From: Cohnella cholangitidis | GTDB taxonomy: Bacteria > Bacillota > Bacilli > Paenibacillales > Paenibacillaceae | Assembly: GCF_014107495.1 (NCBI RefSeq) | Contig: NZ_CP041969.1 | Location: 3,018,501 to 3,082,500 of the forward strand | Direction: 5' to 3' | Length of the DNA stretch: 64,000 nt | Shown here: positions 51,050 to 61,777 of the stretch, piece by piece | Layout of the letters: each line of letters begins with the position of its first letter | Position numbering within the stretch: the stretch's first letter is position 1 | Position numbers and translations under genes: made by a program | The notes under the pieces: model-generated | Database searches by the model: none | Seen by the model: only the letters and a program-made list of their open reading frames with translations | What the model was told of the DNA's origin: nothing

Positions 51050-52666
51050 ATGATTCCACGTTACGTTGTCGATTTTGATCTAGACAAGCTTCCGCGCGTA
51101 GAGACTGACGTTATCGTGATCGGAGCCGGCATCGCCGGCCTATATACCGCGCTCAAATCGAGCGAGACGAAACGCGTGCTAATGATAACCAAGAAGTCAG
51201 TATTCGATAGCAATACCCGTTATGCGCAAGGCGGAATAGCCGCTGTCATATCGGATGAAGATTCTCCAGATTTTCTTGCACAGGATACGTTGATCGCCGG
51301 GGCAGGCCTTTGTGATGCCGCGGCGGTCGACGTTCTTGTTCATGAAGGCCCTCAAGGCGTTCATGAATTGATTCGTTATGGCACGAACTTCGACGAAGAA
51401 GACGGCCAATTCGCCCTGACTAAAGAAGGAGCCCATAGCCAGCGTCGCATTCTTCACGCGAATGGGGACGCAACGGGGTATGAGATCGTTCGCGCATTGG
51501 CGGAGAAGATGAAGTCCGATACGACCATCGAGTTATGGGACGATCATTTCGTGCTCGATCTGCTTACGGAAGACGGGGAGTGCCGCGGCGCGTTAGTTCA
51601 GAAACCGGACGGCTCGCGCGTTGCCGTATTCGGACAGGCTACGATTCTCTGTACGGGAGGAACCGGCCAGTTATACCGATATACGACGAATCCGGAAGTC
51701 GCGACAGGAGATGGCGTCGCGATGGCGTATCGGGCGGGTGCCGACATTCGGGATATGGAGTTCAACCAGTTCCATCCGACATCGCTCTGTTATCCAGGCG
51801 CGCCGAGATTCTTGATCTCGGAAGCCGTTCGGGGCGAAGGGGCTTATTTGCGCAACATTCGCGGCGATCGATTCATGGAAAACTATCATCCTCAGCTGGA
51901 GCTTGCTCCAAGGGATGTCGTTGCCCGCGCGATCGTAAGCGAGATGGAGGCAACGAAATCCACTTACGTTTACATCGATATTACACACGAAACGCCGGAA
52001 TTGATTCAGCACCGTTTTCCGACGATTTATGAATACTGCTTGAAATACGGGCTCGACATGACGACCGATTGGATTCCGGTTGCTCCGGCTGCCCATTACA
52101 TGATGGGCGGAGTGAAAACGGATCTTCACGGAGAGACGAGCATTAAGCGTTTATTCGCTTGCGGAGAGGCATCGTCTACGGGAGTTCACGGAGCGAATCG
52201 GCTTGCCAGCAATTCGTTATCGGAAGCCATCGTATTCGGACAGCGTATCGTGGATGTCATTAACAAGCTGCCTCCGAATAAATTGACCGCGGACAACGGC
52301 CCTGCTCCCGAGAGACATGCCGCTCTGACCGGGGCACTAATCGAAAGGCGGCTGAAGCTTCAGAAGGGCATGGTTCGTTATACGGGACTAAGAAGAGACC
52401 GCGCCGGGTTACTGAAGGGTTTAGAGGATCTGAAGAAGCAATTGCCATTATTCCAGTTATGTCTATCGAAACGCGAAGAATTGGAATTCGCGAACTTACT
52501 GACATGCGCATTGCTCGTGACGGAAGCGGCACTGAATCGGGAAGAGAGCCGCGGGGGGCATTATCGGGAAGATTATCCGCAGAGGGATGATCTGAATTGG
52601 CGCGTGCATACGATATTGAATAGGGAAAAAGGGATTACCACAGAAAGGGTCGACGGCGATGTTTGA
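51050..52666 (+). CDS. nadB: L-aspartate oxidase NadB
   Basis: NadB oxidises L-aspartate to iminoaspartate, the substrate handed to NadA. The 538-residue flavoprotein has the FAD motif VIVIGAGIAGLYTA (about 20-33), RYAQGGIAAV, EFNQFHPTSLCYPG, and the catalytic-region HYMMGGVKTDLHG and GANRLASNSLSEA. A TTAGAGTGGAGACG ribosome region precedes the ATG. Its end overlaps nadC by eight bases. Confident as NadB from its place in the operon and family sequence. Confidence 0.95.
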   Translation: MIPRYVVDFDLDKLPRVETDVIVIGAGIAGLYTALKSSETKRVLMITKKSVFDSNTRYAQGGIAAVISDEDSPDFLAQDTLIAGAGLCDAAAVDVLVHEGPQGVHELIRYGTNFDEEDGQFALTKEGAHSQRRILHANGDATGYEIVRALAEKMKSDTTIELWDDHFVLDLLTEDGECRGALVQKPDGSRVAVFGQATILCTGGTGQLYRYTTNPEVATGDGVAMAYRAGADIRDMEFNQFHPTSLCYPGAPRFLISEAVRGEGAYLRNIRGDRFMENYHPQLELAPRDVVARAIVSEMEATKSTYVYIDITHETPELIQHRFPTIYEYCLKYGLDMTTDWIPVAPAAHYMMGGVKTDLHGETSIKRLFACGEASSTGVHGANRLASNSLSEAIVFGQRIVDVINKLPPNKLTADNGPAPERHAALTGALIERRLKLQKGMVRYTGLRRDRAGLLKGLEDLKKQLPLFQLCLSKREELEFANLLTCALLVTEAALNREESRGGHYREDYPQRDDLNWRVHTILNREKGITTERVDGDV

Positions 52667-53558
52667 ACGAGAAAGCGACTGGGAAATCGGCGGTCCGGCG
52701 GTTGAATCGATTAAAGACCAGCTTCGGGCTTGGTTATCGGAAGATATCGGTTCCGGCGATGTTACGACGATGGCAACCGTGCCGCAAGGTCATCAATCGA
52801 GCGGGATCATCCATGCGAAGCAATCGGGCATCGTCGCGGGCGTTCCATTAGCTCGCCTTGTATTCGAGGTGGTCGATAAAAACCTGAAATTTAACGCGCA
52901 GGCGACGGACGGAATCCGCGTTGAACGGGGAACCGTGCTTGCGGTTGTCGAAGGCTCGACGCATAGCATTCTGACGGGGGAAAGATTGGCGCTTAACCTT
53001 CTGCAGCGGTTATCCGGAATCGCGACGAAAACGAATGAATACGTTTCTGCGGCTCAAGGGCAACCGGTTAGAATCGCGGATACGCGCAAAACGACCCCGG
53101 GACATAGGACGTTGGAGAAATATGCGGTCAGAATCGGCGGCGGAGCGAATCATCGCTTCGGCTTGTACGATGCCGTCATGATTAAGGATAATCATATTAA
53201 GGCAGCCGGGGGCATTGCGGCCGCCGTTCGCGCGGCAAAGTCCCGCATTCCCCACACGATGATGATCGAGGTGGAGGCCGAATCTCTGGTTCAAGCGGAG
53301 GAGGCCGTACAAGCAGGCGCGCATATCGTTATGCTCGACAATATGAATTCGGCCGATATGGCCGAAGCCGTAGCGATGATTCGCGGCAGAGCGCCGAACA
53401 TCGTGATCGAGGCATCCGGCGGAATTACTCCGGAGCGCGTGGCGGAAGTAGCCAAAAGCGGCGTCGATATCATATCCGTGGGCAGCTTGACCCACTCCTT
53501 CCAAGCGCTCGATATTAGCCTCGATCTGAACGCTAAGAAAAAGGGGGCGCTGTCGTGA
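52659..53558 (+). CDS. nadC: Nicotinate-nucleotide diphosphorylase (carboxylating) NadC
   Basis: NadC converts quinolinate and PRPP to nicotinate mononucleotide. The 299-residue protein has [51 protein letters not shown] PRPP and quinolinate contacts (near residues 144-168), and [11 protein letters not shown]. It starts inside nadB and its stop overlaps the GTG of coaX (GTGA), so nadB, nadC and coaX are coupled. Length and motifs are normal. Confidence 0.95.
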   Translation: MFERESDWEIGGPAVESIKDQLRAWLSEDIGSGDVTTMATVPQGHQSSGIIHAKQSGIVAGVPLARLVFEVVDKNLKFNAQATDGIRVERGTVLAVVEGSTHSILTGERLALNLLQRLSGIATKTNEYVSAAQGQPVRIADTRKTTPGHRTLEKYAVRIGGGANHRFGLYDAVMIKDNHIKAAGGIAAAVRAAKSRIPHTMMIEVEAESLVQAEEAVQAGAHIVMLDNMNSADMAEAVAMIRGRAPNIVIEASGGITPERVAEVAKSGVDIISVGSLTHSFQALDISLDLNAKKKGALS

Positions 53559-54319
53559 TTCTTGTCGTCGATGTCGGCAATACGAATATTGTACTCGGGC
53601 TTTATCAAGGCAGCACTTTAACGCATCATTGGCGCCTTAGCACGAATCGTTCCTCAACCGTGGACGAGTATGGCGTTATGATTACGAATTTGTTTCAATT
53701 GGCCGGCGTTCGGGCAGAACAAATCGAGGGAGTTATTTTGTCCTGCGTCGTACCTCCGATCATGAATACGTTGGAGCAGTTATTTAAAAAGTACGTCGGC
53801 AAAGAAGCGTTGATTGTCGGGCCGGGCATTAAAACCGGCTTGAATATCCGTTACGAGAATCCGCGCGAGGTCGGCGCCGACCGGATCGTGAACGCGGTTG
53901 CCGGAATCGAGCAGTATGGCGCTCCGCTGGTCGTGGTTGATTTCGGCACGGCGACGACCTTCGATTATATCGATCAATCGGGAGCTTATCTTGGCGGATC
54001 AATCGTACCGGGCATCGGCATTTCCGCCGAAGCTCTGTATCAGAGGGCGGCCAAGCTGCCTCGGATCGAATTGTCCAAACCGAAAACCGTGATCGGACGC
54101 AATACCGTGGCGGCTATGCAGTCGGGAATTATTTTCGGCTACGCCGGCCAGGTCGATGGAATCGTACGGAGAATTTGCAAAGAGTTCAACGTGCAGCCTA
54201 GAGTGATCGCGACGGGGGGATTATCCGAGCTGATCGCCGGAGAATCGGAAACGATCGAGCTGGTGGACCCGTTGCTGACTTTAGAAGGTTTAAGGATTGT
54301 ATACGAGCGAAATAGGTAA
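53555..54319 (+). CDS. coaX: Type III pantothenate kinase
   Basis: CoaX catalyses the first committed step of coenzyme A synthesis; type III enzymes are not inhibited by CoA. The 254-residue ASKHA-fold protein begins [16 protein letters not shown], with [17 protein letters not shown] and [12 protein letters not shown]. It starts at GTG 53555 in a four-base overlap with nadC. Its location before hslO matches B. subtilis. Confident. Confidence 0.95.
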   Translation: MILVVDVGNTNIVLGLYQGSTLTHHWRLSTNRSSTVDEYGVMITNLFQLAGVRAEQIEGVILSCVVPPIMNTLEQLFKKYVGKEALIVGPGIKTGLNIRYENPREVGADRIVNAVAGIEQYGAPLVVVDFGTATTFDYIDQSGAYLGGSIVPGIGISAEALYQRAAKLPRIELSKPKTVIGRNTVAAMQSGIIFGYAGQVDGIVRRICKEFNVQPRVIATGGLSELIAGESETIELVDPLLTLEGLRIVYERNR

Positions 54320-54374
54320 TCCTATATCGTCCGTCTAAATAGTAAGATTATGGTACCGTAGGAGGTCAGGCAGG

Positions 54375-55256
54375 ATGAAAGACGAGTTAATTAGAGGTAC
54401 GGCTTGGGATGGCGGCTTGCGCGTATTCGCCGCGCGAACGACGGCGCTTGTGTCGGAGCTGCAACGGCGTCAAGATACGCATCCGACCGCGACTGCGGCG
54501 CTTGGCCGCACGGCGACCGTTTCGGCGATGATGGGCGTTATGCTCAAAGGCAATGAAAGGCTAACCGTTCAAGTTAAAGGGGATGGCCCGTTAGGCCAAA
54601 TCGTAGTCGACGCTAACGCGGCTGGAGAAGTGAGAGGGTACGTCGATCACCCCCATACCCACCTTCCGAGCAACAGCCAAGGCAAATTGGATGTAGCGGG
54701 AGTCGTTGGCACCTCGGGATATCTCCATGTTACGAAAGATTTGGGCTTGAAGGAGCCTTATCGAGGAAGCGTTCCGATCATTTCGGGAGAGCTTGCCGAA
54801 GACTTTACATATTATTTCGCGGAATCCGAACAGAGTCCTTCCGCTGTAGGGCTAGGGGTGCTGGTAGATACGGATAACTCCGTGCTGCATGCCGGAGGTT
54901 TCATCGTTCAGGTGCTGCCGGGCCTATCCGAAGACAAGCTGGTGCGCTTAGAACATGCTATCTCGGCAATGCCTCATGTGACCGCGTTGCTTGATCAAGG
55001 GGAAACGCCGGAAGGGATTTTGCGTTTTCTTCTGGGGGACGAGATCACGATTCATCAGACGATCGAGCCTGTATTTAAATGCAAATGCTCCCGGGAAAGA
55101 TTCGAGAAGGTATTGATCACCTTGGGAAGACAAGAGCTTAGAAGCATCATCGACGAAGACGGTCAAGCCGAGCTGCATTGCCATTATTGCAATGAGAAAT
55201 ATATGTTCGAAGCGGAAGAACTGGAATCGTTGCATCGTCTTTCGGATCGGGATTAG
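54375..55256 (+). CDS. hslO: Redox-regulated chaperone Hsp33
   Basis: Hsp33 is activated by oxidation, releasing zinc and exposing substrate-binding surfaces. The 293-residue protein has an N-terminal core (RTAWDGGLRVFAARTT; GPLGQIVVDANAAGEVRGYV) and the C-terminal zinc switch with CKC (near residues 235-237) and CHYC (near 268-271). Its ribosome site is GTAGGAGGTCAGGC. It is 55 bp after coaX and 17 bp before a foldase gene, forming a folding-related pair. Confidence 0.95.
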   Translation: MKDELIRGTAWDGGLRVFAARTTALVSELQRRQDTHPTATAALGRTATVSAMMGVMLKGNERLTVQVKGDGPLGQIVVDANAAGEVRGYVDHPHTHLPSNSQGKLDVAGVVGTSGYLHVTKDLGLKEPYRGSVPIISGELAEDFTYYFAESEQSPSAVGLGVLVDTDNSVLHAGGFIVQVLPGLSEDKLVRLEHAISAMPHVTALLDQGETPEGILRFLLGDEITIHQTIEPVFKCKCSRERFEKVLITLGRQELRSIIDEDGQAELHCHYCNEKYMFEAEELESLHRLSDRD

Positions 55257-55273
55257 GGAAGGGATGATTGATC

Positions 55274-56215
55274 ATGAGGGAGACGATACGGCGCAAGCCG
55301 CTCGTACTGCTGGCCCTCTTAGCAACATCGGTTATGACATCAAGTTGCAATTCGGAATCGTCGCCGACGCCGGTTCCAAGCGGGACTATCCCCAAGGAGA
55401 CGGGCGTGGGAGACGAGATCGTAGCCACGATCGGGCAGTCGTCCATCACCCGTCAGCAGTTGCTGAATCAGCTTCTAACCTCTTACGGTTCTCAGACGCT
55501 TAGGGGCATGATGCTTCAGGTGGCCGTTAGCGAAGAGGCGAGATCTTCGGGGATCGATGTGACGGATGAAGAACTAGAGCAAGAGTTAAGGCTCATGAAA
55601 CAAGGCTACGAGGATGACGAACAATTCTACGAATCCATGAATGAACAGCTAGGCATGAATCGGGAGGAAGTCCGGGCGGATGCACGTTACCGGTTGTTGC
55701 TAGAGAAACTGTCCATTCGCGATATTACGGTTACGCAATCGGAAGTCGATGAATACTTGGAACAGCATCGGGAGCAATTCCAGCCGCGCGCCGAATATCA
55801 ATGGGCCCAGATTGTCGTACAAACCTCGGAACAGGCGGACGGGTTGCTCGCCCGGCTTGCCGAAGGCGAGGATTTCGCGGAATTGGCCCGCGGTTATTCC
55901 ATGGACGAATTCACCGCCGAAGACGGAGGCAACGTCGGATGGGTGGAGGCAGAAGATCCGTTCGAGCCCCCGACGGTGATGGACGCCGTTTCTAGGATGC
56001 AAATAGGCGCTATCACAGGACCGATTCCGATCGATCAGGGATATGTCATCGTAAGATTGGATGGCAGGAAGGAAATCCAGACCAAGACGGAAGAGGAAGT
56101 CCAGCGGGAAGTGAGACGGCAATTGGCCCTTGGGAAAGCCGTTTCCACTAGAGAGCTGGAACAAGAACTGTTGCTTAAGTATCGCGCCGATGTGAAGGAC
56201 GATTCATTGCGCTAA
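55274..56215 (+). CDS. yacD: PPIC-type peptidyl-prolyl isomerase lipoprotein (YacD-like)
   Basis: The 313-residue protein has a basic N-terminus, hydrophobic segment and lipobox-like MTSSC (Cys near 26), a SurA/PrsA-like N-terminal region, and a parvulin domain at about 170-265 (YQWAQIVVQTSEQADGLLARL, YSMDEFTAEDGGNVGW, DQGYVIVRLDG). It is the position homologue of B. subtilis yacD. The parvulin core has diverged (WAQIVV in place of the usual HILV), so isomerase activity is uncertain. ATG 55274 is preferred to TTG 55268. It probably shares a transcript with hslO. Confidence 0.88.
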   Translation: MRETIRRKPLVLLALLATSVMTSSCNSESSPTPVPSGTIPKETGVGDEIVATIGQSSITRQQLLNQLLTSYGSQTLRGMMLQVAVSEEARSSGIDVTDEELEQELRLMKQGYEDDEQFYESMNEQLGMNREEVRADARYRLLLEKLSIRDITVTQSEVDEYLEQHREQFQPRAEYQWAQIVVQTSEQADGLLARLAEGEDFAELARGYSMDEFTAEDGGNVGWVEAEDPFEPPTVMDAVSRMQIGAITGPIPIDQGYVIVRLDGRKEIQTKTEEEVQREVRRQLALGKAVSTRELEQELLLKYRADVKDDSLR

Positions 56216-56251
56216 CGGGTTATCGGAAAAGCGAAATCGAAGAGCCAGCTA

Positions 56252-56281
56252 TTGACAATCCTCTCCGTGTTTTGATAAGAT
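56252..56281 (+). promoter_or_regulatory. Sigma-A promoter of cysK
   Basis: TTGACA at 56252-56257, 18 bp, and TAAGAT at 56276-56281. Confidence 0.75.
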
Positions 56282-56297
56282 GAAGACAAACAAAAAG

Positions 56298-56341
56298 CCG
56301 ACTGTTTTAGTCGGATTAACGCAATGAGGCGGCAAAGCCGC
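56298..56341 (+). promoter_or_regulatory. Two small hairpins in the cysK leader
   Basis: CCGACT/AGTCGG at 56298-56314 with a five-base loop, and GCGGC/GCCGC at 56329-56341 with an AAA loop. Neither has a T-tract. They lie between the promoter and the ribosome site and may stabilise the mRNA 5' end or bind a regulator. Confidence 0.5.
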
Positions 56342-56366
56342 ATAATTTTGGGAGGGAACATGTCCA

Positions 56367-57308
56367 ATGGCTAAGATTGTACAGAATGTTACTCAGCTTA
56401 TCGGCGATACGCCACTCGTTCGTTTGAACCGCATCGTACCTGAAGGCAGCGCGGAAATCTACGTAAAATTGGAATATCAAAATCCGGGTTCCAGCGTTAA
56501 AGACCGTATCGCGATCAGCATGATCGAAGAAGCGGAAAAACAAGGCCTAATTAAACCGGGCGTGAGCACGATCGTTGAACCTACCAGCGGTAACACGGGT
56601 ATCGGTTTGGCGATGGTTGCAGCCGCTAAAGGATATCGCGCGATTCTAGTAATGCCTGAAACGATGAGCTTGGAGCGTCGCAACCTGCTTCGCGCTTACG
56701 GCGCAGAGCTTGTTCTAACTCCGGGTTCCGAAGGCATGAACGGTTCCGTTAAGAAAGCGGAAGAAATCGCGAAAGAAAACGCGGACTACTTCTTGCCGCA
56801 ACAATTCAAGAACCAAGCGAACGTTAAAATCCACCGCGAAACGACGGGTCCTGAAATCGTGGAAGCTATTAATTCCTACGACGGCAAGATCGATGCTTTC
56901 GTAAGCGGAATCGGTACGGGCGGAACGATCTCCGGTGCCGGCGAAGTATTGAAACAGAACTTCCCGAACATCAAGGTGTACGCGGTAGAACCCGCTGCTT
57001 CCCCGTTGCTGTCCGGCGGCGGCCCCGGCCCTCATAAAATTCAAGGTATCGGCGCTAACTTCATTCCGGAAATTCTGAACCGCGAAGTCTACGATGCGGT
57101 TCTGACGGTCGAGAACGAAGAAGCATTCGAAACGGCTCGCGCGGTTGCTAAAAAAGAAGGCTTGCTCGTAGGGATCTCCTCCGGAGCGGCTATCTTCGCA
57201 GCGCTCAAAGTAGCCAAAGAACTCGGCGCAGGCAAACGCGTTGTCGCGGTTGTTCCTTCCAACGGCGAACGTTACCTGAGCACGCCGCTCTTTAACTTCG
57301 ACAACTAA
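56367..57308 (+). CDS. cysK: Cysteine synthase A (O-acetylserine sulfhydrylase)
   Basis: CysK makes cysteine from O-acetylserine and sulfide using PLP. The 313-residue protein has the PLP lysine in [11 protein letters not shown] (near residue 46), the phosphate loop PTSGNTGIG, and GTGGTISG; all match family norms. It shows a strongly biased codon set, suggesting high expression. It is transcribed alone from a sigma-A-like promoter with a hairpin-bearing leader and ends at a strong terminator. In B. subtilis cysK is controlled by CymR; I did not find a secure CymR box. Confidence 0.96.
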   Translation: MAKIVQNVTQLIGDTPLVRLNRIVPEGSAEIYVKLEYQNPGSSVKDRIAISMIEEAEKQGLIKPGVSTIVEPTSGNTGIGLAMVAAAKGYRAILVMPETMSLERRNLLRAYGAELVLTPGSEGMNGSVKKAEEIAKENADYFLPQQFKNQANVKIHRETTGPEIVEAINSYDGKIDAFVSGIGTGGTISGAGEVLKQNFPNIKVYAVEPAASPLLSGGGPGPHKIQGIGANFIPEILNREVYDAVLTVENEEAFETARAVAKKEGLLVGISSGAAIFAALKVAKELGAGKRVVAVVPSNGERYLSTPLFNFDN

Positions 57309-57321
57309 TCGGCGAATAACG

Positions 57322-57352
57322 CAGCTCCCGTCTTTGGCGGGAGCTGTTTTTT
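57322..57352 (+). terminator. Terminator of cysK
   Basis: CAGCTCCCG pairs with CGGGAGCTG around a TCTTTGG loop, followed by T6. Confidence 0.92.
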
Positions 57353-57495
57353 GCGTGGCAGGCGGCATGCTTGATGGGGAATCGGGTCGGCATGAGGACC
57401 GGAGCAGCGGCATCGGGCAGCTCGCGAAAGTAGCTCATGTTATCCGCCTTGTGGTATTCTGCTTAATATGAGTAGCGGTCGAGGGAGCAGTAAGC

Positions 57496-59064
57496 GTGGA
57501 AGTAATCGCATGGGAGCAATGGAAAAGATGGAGCAAGGAAGGCGATTTTACTTTGCTTCCGTATATACGCAAGATCGGGGCGGAACCGGGAGCTTTGTTG
57601 CCTGCTTTCTGGGATAAGGCTTGGGAGGACGCGTCGGCGCACGCCTGTTTGCTGGAAAGCGGCAAAGGCGGTCGATACTCGTTCGTCGGCTTGAAGCCGG
57701 TGTCGGTTATCGAGGGAAAAGGCGGTCGCGCGCGCGTGCTGGAGCCGAACGCAGCCGAAGGCGGTTGGACGGAGACTCGGGCAGAAGAAGGCGCTCCGCT
57801 CAAGCTGCTGAGAGAATGGCTGCGGCCATGGACGGGGCCAAGGCCTGCGGGTGTGCCGGATTGTATCGGGGGCGTGCTGGGATTCTGGAGCTATGACATC
57901 GTTCGCAGTCTGGAGAAGCTGCCCGTATTGGCTGAGGACGACTTGGGTTTGCCGGATTACGTGTTCCAGAGGTTCGAGGAGCTATGGATCGCGGATCACG
58001 TCGAGAATGTTATTTACTGCGCGGTTCATGCGCAAGTTAAAGATGCGCGCGGCGAATTATTGGAACGGCAATTCGATCTGGCGCGCCAACGTACGCTAGA
58101 GATGGAACGGCAGTGGACGAGCTGGGTTTCGGCAAGCCGTTCGGTTATGCAGACGGAGCGGCATACGCGAATGCTGGAACGGATGGAGCGGGATCAGCTT
58201 CAAATCGACGTGGAAAGCTTGCCGGGATTGTCGACGTCGATGAGCAGAGCGGCTTATGAGACGGCGGTAAGGAGAATTCAGCATTACATCGGACAAGGGG
58301 ACGTCTTTCAGGTCAATCTTGCGATGCGCCAGAGCAAATCGACCAACGCAAAGCCTGAAACGCTCTATGAGTGGCTTCGGTTGGTGAACCCTTCTCCGTA
58401 TATGGGAATGCTTAGGACGCCTTCTTTTGCGCTTGTCAGCGCCTCTCCGGAACTGTTGGTGAAGTTGGACGAAGGACGGTTGTCCACTCGGCCGATCGCG
58501 GGAACTCGGCGTCGCGGCAGGTCGGCGGAGGAAGACCGGGCGATGGAGGAAGAGCTGCTCTTGAGCGAGAAGGAACGGGCGGAGCACGTGATGCTCGTAG
58601 ACCTTGAGCGCAATGATCTTGGGCGGGTGGCGGCGTACGGTACGGTCAAGGTGCCGGAGCTGATGACGGTAGAACGCTATTCGCACGTGATGCATCTCGT
58701 GTCGCAGGTGGAAGCCAAGCTTGCCGCCGGGAAAGACGCGCTCGACGTACTGGCGGCGGTATTCCCGGGAGGGACGATTACGGGAGCGCCGAAAGTCCGC
58801 ACGATGGAAATTATCGAAGAGCTTGAGCCAACCCGCAGAGGGCCGTATACGGGCTCTATGGGATGGATTGACTACAGCGGGAATATGGAATTTAATATAA
58901 TTATTCGTACGATCGCGGTTCAAGATGGGATTTGCCATATTCAAGCGGGAGCCGGCATCGTTATCGATTCCGAGCCGGAGCGGGAATTCCACGAGTCCTT
59001 GAACAAAGCCAAAGCGCTTTGGAAAGCGGTACAGTACAGCGAAGGGCAGGGAGAATCGATATGA
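57496..59064 (+). CDS. pabB: Aminodeoxychorismate synthase component I
   Basis: PabB aminates chorismate with ammonia from PabA, towards p-aminobenzoate and folate. The 522-residue protein has the anthranilate synthase I N-terminal domain (about 15-170) and the chorismate-binding domain (about 245-505) with [36 protein letters not shown] and [11 protein letters not shown]. It starts at GTG 57496 after GAGGGAG. Its stop overlaps pabA (ATGA). Sequence alone cannot fully exclude TrpE, but the folate-gene neighbours decide for PabB. Confidence 0.93.
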   Translation: MEVIAWEQWKRWSKEGDFTLLPYIRKIGAEPGALLPAFWDKAWEDASAHACLLESGKGGRYSFVGLKPVSVIEGKGGRARVLEPNAAEGGWTETRAEEGAPLKLLREWLRPWTGPRPAGVPDCIGGVLGFWSYDIVRSLEKLPVLAEDDLGLPDYVFQRFEELWIADHVENVIYCAVHAQVKDARGELLERQFDLARQRTLEMERQWTSWVSASRSVMQTERHTRMLERMERDQLQIDVESLPGLSTSMSRAAYETAVRRIQHYIGQGDVFQVNLAMRQSKSTNAKPETLYEWLRLVNPSPYMGMLRTPSFALVSASPELLVKLDEGRLSTRPIAGTRRRGRSAEEDRAMEEELLLSEKERAEHVMLVDLERNDLGRVAAYGTVKVPELMTVERYSHVMHLVSQVEAKLAAGKDALDVLAAVFPGGTITGAPKVRTMEIIEELEPTRRGPYTGSMGWIDYSGNMEFNIIIRTIAVQDGICHIQAGAGIVIDSEPEREFHESLNKAKALWKAVQYSEGQGESI

Positions 59065-59642
59065 TTCTGGTCATCGACAATTACGACTCGTTTACGTATA
59101 ACCTCGTGCAATATTTAGGGGAGCTCGGGGAAGAGATCGTCGTCCATCGCAACGACGAGATCGACCTGGACGGAATCGCCAAGCTGGCGCCGGATCATAT
59201 TCTCATTTCTCCGGGACCTTGCACGCCGAACGAAGCAGGCATTAGCTTAGCGTTGTTGGAACGCTTCAAGGGAGAGATCCCGATCTTCGGAGTATGCTTA
59301 GGGCATCAGGCGATCGGACAAGCTTTCGGCGGCGACGTTATCCGGGCCGACCAACTCATGCATGGCAAAACATCCGAGATCAAGCATGACGGGCGCACGG
59401 TTTTCGAAGGGCTTCCTTCTCCGTTCACGGCTACCAGGTACCATTCGTTGATCGTCAAACGCGACACTCTGCCGGACTGTCTAGAGATCAGCGCGGAGAC
59501 GGAAGACGGCTTGATTATGGGTTTGCGGCACAAGGAATACGCCGTGGAAGGCGTGCAATTCCATCCGGAGTCGATCATGACGGATAACGGGTTGAAGATT
59601 CTGCGCAATTTCTTGAGCCAGAAATCGGGCGTTAGAGCATGA
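59061..59642 (+). CDS. pabA: Aminodeoxychorismate/anthranilate synthase glutamine amidotransferase
   Basis: PabA supplies ammonia to PabB; in Bacilli it may also serve TrpE. The 193-residue class I amidotransferase has [18 protein letters not shown], the oxyanion region [11 protein letters not shown], the nucleophile Cys in [15 protein letters not shown] and the His-x-Glu in [14 protein letters not shown] 59061 lies in a four-base overlap with pabB; a longer ORF from 58932 is pabB in another frame. Its stop overlaps pabC by four bases. Confidence 0.95.
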   Translation: MILVIDNYDSFTYNLVQYLGELGEEIVVHRNDEIDLDGIAKLAPDHILISPGPCTPNEAGISLALLERFKGEIPIFGVCLGHQAIGQAFGGDVIRADQLMHGKTSEIKHDGRTVFEGLPSPFTATRYHSLIVKRDTLPDCLEISAETEDGLIMGLRHKEYAVEGVQFHPESIMTDNGLKILRNFLSQKSGVRA

Positions 59643-60518
59643 AGTACCTTTACAACGGACAATTAACCGACAGCAACGCAGCCGTGATCTCCGCATTCGA
59701 TCACGGCTTTTTGTACGGCATGGGCGTGTTCGAGACTTTCCGGACCTACGGCGGACGCTTGGCTGCTGGAAAAGCATGCGGAGCGCCTGGCGAAAGGCTG
59801 CGAGATGCTAGGCATCCGTTACGTTCCGGAAGCGCACCGGATGAGAGAAGCGGTGGCGAAGCTGCTGGAAGCGAACGATCTGGCGGACGGGTATATCCGT
59901 TGGTCGGTATCCGCCGGCGAGGGAGCGATCGGGTTGCCTAGCGACGATTACGGGCAGCCGAACGAAATCGTGTACGCCAAGGAGCTGGCGGCGGACGAGC
60001 CGTCTACCCGGAAAGGCAAAACCGTGCGCCTGCTCAAGCTTCCTCGCAGCACTCCGGAAGGCGACGTTCGGTTAAAATCGTTTCATTATATGAATAATAT
60101 CAACGCCAAAAGGGAACTAAATAGTGCGGGAGCAAGACCGGGGACGGAAGGGTTGTTCTTGAACGGGGAAGGCCATGTCGTCGAGGGAATGGTCAGCAAC
60201 GTGTTCTGGATCTCGGACGGCGCGTTGTATACGCCCGCGGCTTCGACGGGTCTGCTCGAAGGCATTACGCGGGAGTACGTGATCGCGTTAGCGGCGGAAA
60301 TGGGCATACGGACGGAACAAGGCCTCTATGATTGGGATAAGCTGCTGTATGCCGACGAAGTGTTCCTTACGAATTCCATACAAGAAATCGTTCCTGTCAC
60401 GAAGGTCGAGAATATAGGCGGGCGAGGACTGAGTCCGGGCGGGTGTAACTCCGTCGGGGCCCTTACCTATAACTTAATGCATCGGTATCGGGCTGCAGCG
60501 GAAAGGAACGACAGTTAA
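59639..60518 (+). CDS. pabC: Aminodeoxychorismate lyase (frameshifted as printed)
   Basis: PabC is the PLP enzyme that releases p-aminobenzoate and pyruvate. Two frames form one 293-residue protein: an N-terminal part with [31 protein letters not shown], then [12 protein letters not shown] in the next frame, the catalytic lysine in [16 protein letters not shown], and [13 protein letters not shown]. The join is near 59760-59775. Restoring GC to give CTTGGCGCTGCTGG, a GCGC step, repairs it cleanly as [13 protein letters not shown]. Since folate genes on both sides are intact in design, I treat it as a sequence error. It ends one base into folP. Confidence 0.9.
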
Positions 60519-61375
60519 TGAAACCGACGATATATACCCGCGATTATATGCTGAACGGCGGATTAAAGCTGGAGTTGGGGCAACGCACGCTTATTATGGG
60601 CATCTTGAACGCGACGCCGGACTCCTTCTCCGACGGAGGACGGTTTAATGCGGTGGAAGCCGCAGTCGAAAGAGCCAAGCAAATGGCCGCGGAAGGAGCC
60701 GATATCATCGATATCGGCGGAGAATCGACCAGGCCGGGCCATGATCCGGTGCCGTTGGAAGAGGAATTGCGCCGGGTTATTCCGGTGATTCAAGCCGTGC
60801 GGGAGCACGTCCGGCTTCCAATCAGCGTAGATACGTACAAGGCGGAAGTCGCGAGACAAGCGCTGGAAGCGGGCGCTCATATCGTTAACGACGTATGGGG
60901 GTTCAAACGCGAGCCGGAAATCGCGGCCGTCTCCGCGAAATCCGGATGCCCGGTTATTCTGACGCACAACAGGGATAATCGCGATTATTCGGACTACGTT
61001 GCGGACGTGCTTGAAGATTTAAAAGAGAGCGTCCGGCTTGCGCTAGCGGCAGGCGTTGGAGAGGACCTGATCTGGCTCGATCCGGGCATCGGTTTCGCGA
61101 AGGATTACGACGAGAATCTGGAGCTGATGGGTCGCTTGGGAAAGGTAGTATCGCTCGGTTATCCGGTACTCTTGGGAACGTCCCGCAAAAGATTTATTCA
61201 GACGGCGCTGGGCGTTACCCCGAATGAAGCGGTGGAAGGCACGGGCGCCACGACCGCTCTCGGCATCGCTCAAGGCTGCCAGATCGTGCGGGTTCATGAC
61301 GTGCTTCAAATGAAAAGAGTAGCGGCGATGTCCGATGCGATCGTCTATCGGCAAGCCGAGAAGCCAGGAGGTTGA
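60518..61375 (+). CDS. folP: Dihydropteroate synthase
   Basis: FolP joins p-aminobenzoate to hydroxymethyldihydropterin diphosphate and is the sulfonamide target. The 285-residue protein shows ILNATPDSFSDGG, DIIDIGGESTRPG, SVDTYKAEVARQAL, WLDPGIGFAKDYDEN and GTSRKRFI. It overlaps pabC by one base and precedes folB by two. A GGAAAGG ribosome site lies upstream. Order and length match the B. subtilis sul gene. Confidence 0.96.
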   Translation: MKPTIYTRDYMLNGGLKLELGQRTLIMGILNATPDSFSDGGRFNAVEAAVERAKQMAAEGADIIDIGGESTRPGHDPVPLEEELRRVIPVIQAVREHVRLPISVDTYKAEVARQALEAGAHIVNDVWGFKREPEIAAVSAKSGCPVILTHNRDNRDYSDYVADVLEDLKESVRLALAAGVGEDLIWLDPGIGFAKDYDENLELMGRLGKVVSLGYPVLLGTSRKRFIQTALGVTPNEAVEGTGATTALGIAQGCQIVRVHDVLQMKRVAAMSDAIVYRQAEKPGG

Positions 61376-61377
61376 CC

Positions 61378-61770
61378 ATGGATAGAATGCAGCTTAAACG
61401 AATGGTGTTTTATGGTTATCACGGGGTATATCCCGAGGAGAATAGATTGGGACAGAAGTATTTCATCGATCTGGATATGAGGATGGATCTTAGCCGCGCG
61501 GCACGGAGCGACGATGTGAACGACACGGTTAACTACGCCGATATCCACGCGCTAGTCAAAGGAATCGTGGAGGGACCGCCGGTCAAGCTCATCGAGACGC
61601 TGACCGAAAACATTGCGTCCGCCGTACTGGGTACGTATACTAGTATCATTAAAGCAACGGTGTCGGTGACCAAGCCGAATCCGCCGTTCGATATTACTTT
61701 TGACGGAGTGACCGTTGAGTTGCGAAGACAAAGGGATGGGAACGGGAACATCGTACCTGTAGAGGATTGA
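61378..61770 (+). CDS. folB: Dihydroneopterin aldolase
   Basis: FolB cleaves dihydroneopterin to hydroxymethyldihydropterin. The 130-residue protein has FYGYHGVYPEENRLGQKY, the VNDTVNYADIHALV segment and VEGPPVKLIETLTENIA; the glutamate and tyrosine of these motifs and the lysine in VSVTKPNPPFD fit the active site. GGAGG lies six bases before ATG 61378; the in-frame TTG at 61372 is too close. It is followed seven bases later by folK. Confidence 0.95.
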   Translation: MDRMQLKRMVFYGYHGVYPEENRLGQKYFIDLDMRMDLSRAARSDDVNDTVNYADIHALVKGIVEGPPVKLIETLTENIASAVLGTYTSIIKATVSVTKPNPPFDITFDGVTVELRRQRDGNGNIVPVED

Positions 61771-61777
61771 GAACCGC

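Noticed and set aside
58096..58992. 298-codon minus-strand ORF opposite pabB
   Set aside because: Antisense shadow with extreme Arg/His content.
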